From: Bombyx mori
Lineage: Eukaryota; Arthropoda; Insecta; Lepidoptera; Bombycidae
Assembly: GCF_030269925.1 (NCBI RefSeq)
Contig: NC_085128.1
Coordinates: forward strand, 12,278,501-12,342,500
Direction: 5' to 3'
Length of the DNA: 64,000 nt
Below, piece after piece: positions 56,286 through 64,000 of this stretch (positions within the stretch are counted from its first letter, which is position 1; every line of letters begins with the position of its first letter). The translations under genes were made by a program, and so were the position numbers. Under the pieces are notes generated by a model. The model worked only from the letters and a program-made list of their open reading frames with translations. It had not been told where the DNA came from and did not search any database.

Positions 56286-57505
56286 AAATTATTACAATTA
56301 TTAACCTATATTTTTTGTTGATGTTTTAATAAATATATAAATAAATACATACTATGTTGATATTAATAATTTAATAGCATTATGACGCAGAGTAAATAAT
56401 GTTTTTGCACGTGAGTGTACCATGCGCGAACTTACCCCCACTACGTCGACAAATGCTCAAGAATTTTGCCGGCTATTATACCATTGTGAGTTATTAATGC
56501 GTGCTATCTCGTTATGTGAATCTTAAGCATTATAATTTAATTGTGACTTATCAACTATTCGACGTATGAAACAATTGAAGACATGAGTGAAAGAAAGGGT
56601 TAAGTACCATTTTTAAGATTTTTGAGTTTTTACATTGAATGAAGGTGCTATGTGCCTATAAACCATAATAGACCTTAAAACTCCAGGTTTAAAGGCTATT
56701 TTTAGAAATGTGATGAAGGTTCCTTCATCGATCCTTCGATGTACAAAGAAAAAGTACAAGTAATAAAAGTTTGTTGCCCGACTTCTCAAAATTAACCAAT
56801 TGTATCATATCCCCTTCATCTACTCATGTCTTCAATTTATTACCTATTTCTTTCTGTGTTCTAGAGTGCTTGGCTTGCTTGCCATATTATGTGTAAATTA
56901 TTAATACAAAATGACCCCGGGCTTTACTATGATCTTAAAATGTCAATACTTAAAGGCGATTAACTTCTGCAAAATTCCATTTTTTTTTGTTAAATTTGTT
57001 TTGAGATTGATCTCCAGTCGACCTTAGATATAACTTAGGAGTCTTACGGAGAATTCAAAGATGACCCTTTATTTGAGATATGAATTCGAGCTCCGAATAG
57101 TATTAAAGCAGCTTTTATTATGACCTTTAAAATGTCTTCTTGGATATTTTTTTTGCCAACATCGACAATTTAAAAAAAGTACTTACTGTATTATATTTTT
57201 TTGAGTTTTCGCGAATCGTGAAAATAATTAAAACAACTTTTACGGTTTAATCTCGTATTTGTTATTGTCATTTTGTTAATTCCGTTGTTTTGAATACTTT
57301 ATAGTTTTCATGGTTCACTTACCACGGAAACGTAACGTAAGTGCCGTAAGCTCTAAAGTTTGGTGGACAATATAAAACTCGAAATGAAACTGAAATAGGA
57401 GTTTTAATTAAATTATCAAGCTTTAAGAATAATTTTAAAAACAAATGAATTATTGGTTAGGCGTATTATAAAACTGACACGGTTAAGTTATCATCAGTCT
57501 ACTTT
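56286..57505. other. gene-free stretch
   Basis: About 1.2 kb of AT-rich sequence with no supported gene. Confidence 0.5.
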
Positions 57506-57555
57506 GTGCCGCAAAGTAATCATGAATTCCGGTTTGAAGGGTGGAATGCAGTAAT
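57506..57555 (+). mobile_element. Bm1 scrap
   Basis: 'gtgccgcaaagtaatcatga', 'ttccggtttgaagggtgg' is a ~45-bp piece of the Bm1 body, lying just upstream of a younger opposite-strand copy. Confidence 0.6.
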
Positions 57556-57606
57556 AGAATAACTTGTATGCTATACTACAAATGATCCTTTTTTTCTATA
57601 ATATTG

Positions 57607-57834
57607 TTTTTATTGCTTAGATGGGTGGACGAGCTCACAGCCCACCTGGTTTTAAGTGGTTACTGGAGCCCATAGACATGTACAACGTAAATGCGCCACC
57701 CACCTTGAGATATAAGTTCTAAGATCTCAGTATAGTTACGCCTGCCCCACCCGAACCGCATTACTGCTTCACGGCAGAAATAAGCAGGGTGGTGGTACCT
57801 ACCCACGTGGACCTACCACCTACCAACCACCAGT
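57607..57834 (-). mobile_element. Bm1 SINE, 5'-truncated, minus strand
   Basis: 'ttattgcttagatgggtgg' through 'ccaccagt', with deletions around 'tatagttacgcctgccccac' and an irregular 5' edge ('cctaccacctaccaaccacc'). Confidence 0.92.
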
Positions 57835-58248
57835 AAAATCTTCGTTTATTTCTATTTAAAATAGCCCACGATAGTATATTAAACGAAACAATCATTTTCA
57901 TATTCTATAACAATTCTACAAGGAAACCAAAAAAACTTAATCCTTACAATAAAACAATTCTACAAGGTAAATTTTCACGAGGAGTTTGGCTTTTCATATT
58001 TCATTCACGCAATACTGTGCCTAATTTTTTTGGCTATGTGGGCTTTACAAGTATATTAATTTCCAGTGAGATTTCTATTTCAACATGCTTTCATTAGCTT
58101 GATCTGTATCCATATATCTATATAAAGAAATCTTTCCAACGTACAAGTATGTACGTCGTAAAATTCAATAATTTTATTTGTTCACCTAATACCCTGACCA
58201 ATTTAATTAGGAATCAATTTCATGAAGATATTGTTCGCTAATACGTAG
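57835..58248. other. unassigned spacer
   Basis: The phrase 'caattctacaaggaaa/gtaaa' occurs twice (57910-57925, 57956-57970). No supported gene. Confidence 0.5.
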
Positions 58249-58263
58249 GTACTCAATGCGTCT

Positions 58264-58426
58264 TTTTTTTGTCAGGAGGAAATCACCGGACTTCCGCCCT
58301 CCACTGGGGATGGCGGGCGCGGCAAGTCTGATTCGAGCCGACTAAAACCTCCTGTCGTTCAACAACCAACGTCCGAACCTCGCATGAGACAGAACTCATG
58401 AAAAGGCAAAGGGGGGAAAGTGAAGC
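58264..58426 (-). mobile_element. 163-bp SINE-like element with 15-bp target duplication
   Basis: Exact direct repeats gtactcaatgcgtct (58249-58263 and 58427-58441) bracket it. Its T run (58264-58270) is the tail. On the minus strand it starts 'cttcacttt', continues 'catgagttctgtctcatgcg', 'gttggttgttgaacgacagg' and 'ctccactggggatggcgg' in inverted order. A second copy on the plus strand begins at the same 5' base at about 63869, so this is likely the true 5' end. Confidence 0.85.
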
Positions 58427-58498
58427 GTACTCAATGCGTCTGGGATAAATTTTACTAAATTCAAAATAGACACAAAATCGTTTTTTTTTTTCTCAACT

Positions 58499-58518
58499 AT
58501 GTATGTATGTATGTATGT
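58499..58518. repeat. (ATGT)5 microsatellite
   Basis: Uninterrupted tetranucleotide run. Confidence 0.9.
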
Positions 58519-58519
58519 A

Positions 58520-58990
58520 ATATATTTATTCATAAAAAGTTACACTTACATTCAAAACATGCCCCGCAAAACTGCTTACGCAGTTTGACTGCAGGTAACT
58601 CGCTTTATACAAACAGCGTATAAACCATTCAACTAGCTTATACTATAATAACACAATTAATTTACGTAAATAGTTACAACGTATTTAACAAATGTTTTTT
58701 TAATAAGCTTTTAAATTTAGCAAGTATAGGCTCACGTCTTATGTCCTCGGGTAAACTAATTCAAATGACTTCCTGTAAATGGAAGTGTTTCGTTATAATA
58801 ACTCTTTAAAATTAACATTTGGTGAATCGCGAGCGAATAGAGAGAACTTATATATTTTACCGGTGACAGGGTGTAATTTGACTTTATACGGGTAGAAACG
58901 CATGACTGCTTCACTATAGAAATAGTAAAAAATGCAGTAAGTGATTTCAGTATACCCTTAGAATAGAAAGAGAATTTTATTTCCAATACT
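58520..58990 (-). mobile_element. LINE ORF2 C-terminal remnant, minus strand
   Basis: On the minus strand around 58770-58670 one frame reads SLPEDIRREPILAKFKSLL then KKHLLN, the usual end of CR1-type ORF2 proteins ('...LPEDIRxxxxxxxFKxLLKxxL'). Upstream frames are broken. The 3' part (58530-58600, 'ccccgcaaaactgcttacgc' on the plus strand) is the presumed untranslated tail. It overlaps a scrap of inverted Bm1-like text at about 58893-58925. Confidence 0.5.
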
Positions 58991-59300
58991 TCTGTAATAA
59001 AAAATCGGGTGGTAATATTCTACAAGACAATCATACACATAGACGACATTCAAAATATAATGACCGGAATCAACTCTTAAGAACATAAAAATGAAATTAA
59101 TGTAAAAAACAGGAAACATCAAGCCGTAAGCCCTATTTTAATTATGTCGTGAAAATGTTCTGTAGATAATTAATCAGAAGACTTAGGAATAAGCTCTTTA
59201 TGTTAATGAAATGAGACTAAGAATTTCTTATGAAAATTGTACTAATTATTTAACATAAAGAAGGTTTGCACGGCGTGAACTTTTCCATTGATGGATACGG
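58991..59300. other. unassigned spacer
   Basis: No supported gene. Confidence 0.5.
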
Positions 59301-59311
59301 GGGGGTATTAA

Positions 59312-59485
59312 CTTTGACGAGCTCACGGATTACCCGATGTAAAGTATAAAGTAGACAAAAGGTATCACACCGCGCTTTGTGTAACGATTGTCTCCTCTTT
59401 CAAGCCGGACTTATTACTTGGTGGCAAAAATGACTACAAAACTTCTCCGTATGCGATCACAATGAGCCCTTCGTAATAGGCAACT
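59312..59485 (-). mobile_element. ancient Bm1 remnant, minus strand
   Basis: 'gacgagctcacggattaccc', 'cctctttcaagccggactta' and 'ttacttggtggcaaaaatga' in inverted Bm1 order. Confidence 0.55.
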
Positions 59486-59573
59486 TTGTAATTTTAACAA
59501 GTTTAATTCTTGTTAAACTATTTCATTATATTCCTTCATTTTTGAGGAAGTCTTTGATAAGCAGCACCTGTTT

Positions 59574-59702
59574 ATTACGTAGGACGTCTTGTGGGCTAGC
59601 CTGTCTATCTCTATCGTGAAGCAGTAACATTTTTGGCCTTGCAGGGCGTGGCAGCCGTTGCGCTATAAAATTGACATTCAGATCTTACGTCTAAAGGTTG
59701 AT
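59574..59702 (+). mobile_element. ancient Bm1 remnant, plus strand
   Basis: 'taggacgtcttgtgggc', 'ctatcgtgaagcagtaacat', 'gggcgtggcagccgttgcgc' and 'cagatcttacgtct' in Bm1 order. Confidence 0.65.
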
Positions 59703-60500
59703 AGAACATGATAAATACCAGAAAAAAAAAGTCGCCTTTAAAATCATCGTACTCAAATCAAACAACATTAATGTAAATCACGAACAAATACGAAGCGTTT
59801 CAAAAGAATTTCGTGAAAAGTTAAGCTTTCTAAAGTTAAATGGAAAAGTTTCGGTTCAAATTGACAGGCTCGGCAAATCGCGGTTTACCCGCCCCCTTTC
59901 AAACGACGTTAATAAAATTGCTTTTGCGACATAGAAGCAAAGTGTTACGTCTCGATTACCGCTTCAATAAAATAAGTTTGTGTCCGATTCGATCGTGACG
60001 ATTGAACCCGCGCTTCGGTAAACCTTTATGGTTGTAGGTGTTCTCAGAAACCTTTTTGTGATATAAGTCCAATGATATAAGTCCGGGAGGCTTGCGCGCA
60101 TTCAGCGTCGCCATGTTATGCAACGTATTATAAAAATTTGAAAGGTTGATTTTGAAAAGCGCTGTCGTTTATTATTTGAAAAATATCTATGAAACACCTT
60201 CAGTGGTCATTTAGTTGTATATTAATGATACGACGACAGAACATCATCTGTAGTATCAAAACCATCCATACAGAATGTCAACTTAATCTAAAGACTTTGT
60301 CTAACTTAATGAAAGAAAGTAATAATAAAAAAGTAACTTAATAACACAAACTAAACAGAGATTAATTTGGAACAAAACATAGTGTTGCATGAAAATCGTG
60401 TGTTACAAAAAAATTATCGCCATTTAAATGTTTTCAAAACCTTCTTTTATACTATTTATGTTAGTAGTTACATACCAATTATTATTGTCTGTCTACTATA
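59703..60500. other. unassigned spacer
   Basis: A lysine-rich 78-codon frame (59698-59934) has no recognisable domain and is not called. Confidence 0.4.
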
Positions 60501-60504
60501 TGAT

Positions 60505-60680
60505 AGTAACTATGTTTGTCTGTTACGCCTAAGCCATTCAACCGATTTTGATGAAATTCAGTATTGAAATAGTTTGAGCCTTGGCAAAGGGTATCGACCA
60601 GCTTTCATCCTATTTCTGAGCACGGTTTTACGCCCACATGGTATTAAGTGTAGACTACGCAGGTGTAAATACAGGGCGAA
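60505..60680. mobile_element. mobile-element scraps
   Basis: 'tctgttacgcctaagccatt', 'caaccgattttgatgaaatt' is a segment common near lepidopteran LINE/Helitron ends. 'cgcccacatggtattaagtg' (60631-60650) is an inverted Bm1 scrap. Confidence 0.4.
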
Positions 60681-61610
60681 AAGCTGACTTATTATAAATA
60701 TCTTTTTTTTTATATTATGACAAGGGAACGACTTTTTCATTAAAGTTATTCGTAAGTGCCTATTGTTATGTACATAGTGCTTAAAAAATTACAATTTCCT
60801 CCCCCAGGGTTATCCAGCATAGCCGCATGATTAATAAAAACTTACATAAGTACAAACTTATTTTTGAAACAAATTATCAATAAAAAAAATCTCTAAATGT
60901 AAAAAAAAAACATACTTATTGTATTACAAATTGTTATGCAAACGAATCACGATCATATAATTTGCAACTCAGAATATGTAGGTATATTTTACGAACGCAC
61001 ATGCTATTCTTAGAAATCTTCACAGATAGCACTAATATCGGATATCATGCGAATTCGCTACAGAAAGTTCTCGACAAAAAAATACATGATATGGCACTCC
61101 GCAAAAAACATAGATTTAGCATTATTGAAGGAAATCGCGGGAGGCAAACCTTCGTTGTGGGCAAGCGTCTGTTTGTTGTGAGGATTTGGTCCGGTCCGGT
61201 AGCCGGATAATACAAAAAGTCTTAATTGCCAAGACCGAGACGGGGAACGGTGAAAGTTAACGGGAGACCACGAGCGATCGGAACTTTGAAAAAAATTTAA
61301 TAATCTCTTAATTAAAAATGAATTGCTAAAGACGAGACCGAAGTTTCATCGCGAGCCAAACTGTTTAGTGCTCGCCGTGCGAGATTATCTGAGTTTTCAT
61401 TGTCTTTAAACGTTCTAAAGTTATATCGAGTGAGAGTAACTTTTTAATTTTATCTTCCATGTCTTTAGCGATCACTGTTATTAAGAATATAGTAAATTAA
61501 CTACAAATGATAGTCTTAATGTCTCAGGTACACATTTACTAAACAGGGAAAAGGGTTTCTTAGATAGATAGCAGAAAAACAAAATTAATTTATTGAAACT
61601 ACATAGGTAT
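60681..61610. other. unassigned spacer
   Basis: Includes a GC-richer patch at 61130-61290 without recognisable coding. No supported gene. Confidence 0.45.
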
Positions 61611-61621
61611 CACATGGCCCA

Positions 61622-62023
61622 CCATGTTCATGAATGACTTTACACTTGACGAAGCATCTTCTAGTAGACTTCTAGTAGCATCTTCTAATAAACACGTCAT
61701 CTCGGATCCTCCCGATCCACTAACGGTGCTTTTAGGTACTTCAAGCACCGGTCACCGTTCTCGTCGAACCCGTCGCTTGCGACGAAGGGTTCGACGAGTA
61801 AATTAACTCTCAGACACAGCCCACTGAGTTTCTCGCCGGATCTTCTCAGTGGGTCGCGTTTCCGATCCGGTGGTAGATTCTGCGAAGCACGACTCTTGCT
61901 AGGGTTCGTGTTAGCAACATCGTCAGGTTTGAGCCCCGTGAGCTCACCTACTAAAGTTAGGGTTACGCTGACATAGCCGCTAGGGCTATCAGCTTAGGTA
62001 GGAATTAAAAAAAAAAAAAAAAA
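61622..62023 (+). mobile_element. retroelement family K, longest uninterrupted copy, A-tailed
   Basis: Runs 'ggatcctcccgatccactaa', 'gcaccggtcaccgttctcg', 'gagtttctcgccggatcttc', 'gtttgagccccgtgagctc' and 'ctatcagcttaggtaggaa' to an A17 run (62007-62023). It is the reference for the interrupted copy at 50.2-51.4 kb and the shorter ones at 43.3 and 63.2 kb. A 60-codon frame at 61624-61806 is arginine-rich but has no recognisable domain. Probably the 3' untranslated region of a LINE, or a long SINE. Confidence 0.7.
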
Positions 62024-62059
62024 TTCTAATAAAAAAAAAATTAAAAAAAAATATTTTCA

Positions 62060-62430
62060 TAATTACTAAGGCGTCTTGTAAGCCCGCACGTGTAGCTTAT
62101 TACCCTGCCTATTTCTCCCGTGCAGCAAATAATTAAATTCAGTTTGAAAGATGGGGGTGCTGTTGCACTACTAATATAATTATTTACTATATGTACTGCT
62201 AAGACTATAAACCTGAGACTTAGAATTCTTGTATCAAAGGAGGTGGCAGTATTTATGTTATTGCTTCCGGCAATTTTTGCCGAAAGGCATTCCAGTTTGA
62301 AGGATGGGACAGCTTTCGTATCATACAAATTAGAGTTAGACCTCATGTCTGTCTCAAGGTAGCTAACATTCACTCGGTGATGTCTAAGGGCTCATGAAAA
62401 CCGTAAACCTGTCCACCCAACTTGGTAAAA
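62060..62430 (+). mobile_element. ancient Bm1 remnants, apparently two tandem pieces
   Basis: First piece: 'ggcgtcttgtaagcccgcac', 'ccctgcctatttctcccgtg', 'cagtttgaaagatgggggtg'. Second piece: 'cattccagtttgaaggatgg', 'gacctcatgtctgtctcaag', 'gtgatgtctaagggctcat', 'cctgtccaccca'. The repeated 'cagtttgaa(g/a)gatggg' suggests either an internal duplication or two old copies. Confidence 0.6.
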
Positions 62431-63174
62431 AATAAAAATAAACACTAATTTTAAATTATAATAATTAAATTAAATAAAAAATTAAATTATTTAAAACTAA
62501 AATATAATTATTAAAAATTTTAAATATTTAATATAAGTGAGTAATTTAAATAAAACAATAAATATAGGTAACCCTTTGTAGCCCACTCTAGCTACATACA
62601 ATTGGTGGCACTTAATAGGTACTCATAAATTCATACCTAATAAAGTTAATTCATTAAGAATGTCTTAAAAAATAATAAACGTGCTTGTATCTATCTAATA
62701 ACTACGGAAAGTTAAGCAACTTAACTACAAAATGAAGATTTTGATTTATTAATAAATGCGTGTCCCATTCACTTGTGCGTATTATCAAGGATGCAATATT
62801 TGAAGTTACACATTGCGCACATGTGCAATTGTTTTCGTGCACGTGTCTCCGGTTGTGTGCATATAGCAATTACGTACGTCTCCAATCATAGCCGCCATCA
62901 ACTTGTATTTTCGACATAACAGGATCCCTAAATCAGCTAAACGTCTGCGCGAACGATTAAGGATTAGTATTGTGTAATCAAATGATACATGTGAAATTAC
63001 TAAAATAAAAACGCAATTACTATAGCAGCGTGTACACATTTTGAGCCACTAGTAGGTACTCTATTATACTTCCTATATTTACTGCAGTTTGAATATACGT
63101 TCACTTCATAATCAGTTGGTCGGCGACACGCTATTCAAAATTTACTAGTACGTCAAACATTATTATTAAACATA
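62431..63174. other. unassigned AT-rich spacer
   Basis: 62440-62560 is almost pure A/T. No supported gene. Confidence 0.5.
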
Positions 63175-63175
63175 A

Positions 63176-63320
63176 GCCGATCCGGTGGTAGATTCTGCGA
63201 AGCACGGCTCTTGCTAGGGTTCGTGTTAGCAACGTCGTCAGGTTTGAGCCCCGTTAGCTCACCTACTAGTTAAGGTTACGCTGGAATAGCCTATCAAGGC
63301 TACCAGCTTAAGAAAAAAAA
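63176..63320 (+). mobile_element. retroelement family K, 5'-truncated copy
   Basis: 'ccgatccggtggtagattct', 'cacggctcttgctagggttc', 'ggtttgagccccgttagctc' and an A8 run. About 145 bp, the same 3' end as 61.6 kb. Confidence 0.78.
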
Positions 63321-63868
63321 TATTTAAGCATTCATATCCAAATATCTTTGGGCGCCAAATTTCTCATGAAGTTAGACGGTCCATGAGCTCATCCTGTTTA
63401 CACCACTTTTACTTTACACATTCAGAAATAAGGAAGACGAAACTTATTTGTCAAATAACGAATCTGCGACCCCCCACCCGAGAGTCGCATACGATACAGC
63501 AGGGCCACAAGCGCGAAATTATTTGTAACGTGCTCGCTAATGTAAATAGTAAATTTCAAGTCGGAAACCGGCGATCTAAAATTAATTAAGCACGCAACTT
63601 CCTTCGTAATGTGGAACGGGATGTTTAGTCATGTACGTAAACTGTTAGGAGTAATTTTAAAAAGATATTATTCAAGATCAAACGCGCCAGTTGCGTGTGA
63701 TATCGTTCATGATAGCATAAAGTTTTACGTAACGTAAATATACAAAAAAAAGCGTAGGTAAAGAGTTCTAATTTAAATTAAATTTAGATTGTGGGATTCT
63801 CAAAACAACGCAATATAAACCTTTATAGCTTGGGGGAGGGTGATGGGAGAGATGTGCTTTGCACTAAA
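63321..63868. other. unassigned spacer
   Basis: No supported gene. Confidence 0.5.
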
Positions 63869-64000
63869 CGCTTCACTTTCCCCCTTTGCCTCTTCATGAG
63901 TTCTGTCTCATGCGAGGTTTGGACGTTGGTTGTTGAGCGACAGGAGGTTTTAGTCAGTTCGACTCTGACATGCTCCGCCCTCCATCCCCAGTGGAGGGCG
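63869..64000 (+). mobile_element. SINE-like element, second copy, cut by window end
   Basis: 'gcttcactttccccctttgc', 'catgagttctgtctcatgcg', 'acgttggttgttgagcgaca' and 'ccatccccagtggagggcg' match the reverse complement of the 58.26-58.43-kb element. It begins at the same base and continues beyond the window. Confidence 0.85.

Overview
The window is moth DNA, almost certainly from the silkworm genus Bombyx. The strongest evidence is at least ten recognisable copies, plus many decayed ones, of the tRNA-derived Bm1 SINE. The full-length copies carry the tRNA-like head with A and B boxes, the conserved body and the 'aagcaataaaaa' tail. Helitron, maT-mariner, R1-like, RTE-like and CR1/Jockey-like remnants typical of Lepidoptera accompany it. 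The background is AT-rich, with many microsatellites and no long open reading frames.

I recognise no host protein-coding gene. Nearly every open frame is short and unsupported or lies inside a transposable-element remnant. The window reads as an intergenic or large intronic 'gene desert' that has collected transposons. Two weak host-gene candidates are listed at low confidence: a promoter-like block near 34.0 kb and a possible terminal exon at 33.18-33.47 kb.

Layout: 0-1.2 kb holds the rest of a DD37D mariner (maT/Bmmar1 type) with two frameshifts. From 1.47 to 8.8 kb there are a CR1/Jockey-like LINE tail, a minus-strand LINE tail, two full-length Bm1, a 477-bp Helitron, an R1-like ORF2 tail and an R1-like insertion with a 9-bp target duplication beside (TTAGG)3. 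From 9.8 to 30 kb there are four more minus-strand Helitrons, an RTE tail, truncated and full-length Bm1 copies, a second R1-like insertion and a 65-bp retro-insertion with a 14-bp target duplication. From 30 to 43 kb the sequence is sparse: decayed Bm1, two ~220-bp Helitrons with exact A^T junctions, and a fold-back family copy. From 44 to 51.5 kb lies the densest nested block: a Helitron split by a ~700-bp insert carrying a perfect 30-bp hairpin, then a retroelement interrupted by a complete 944-bp PIF/Harbinger-type element with a TTA duplication. From 52 to 64 kb there are more Bm1, a 163-bp SINE-like element with a 15-bp duplication and a second copy of it leaving the window, and further copies of the interrupted retroelement.

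There is no operon or pathway to reconstruct. The information here is in insertion structure: nesting order, target duplications, and terminal modules exchanged between related elements. Family names rest on motif recognition from memory; no database search was possible.
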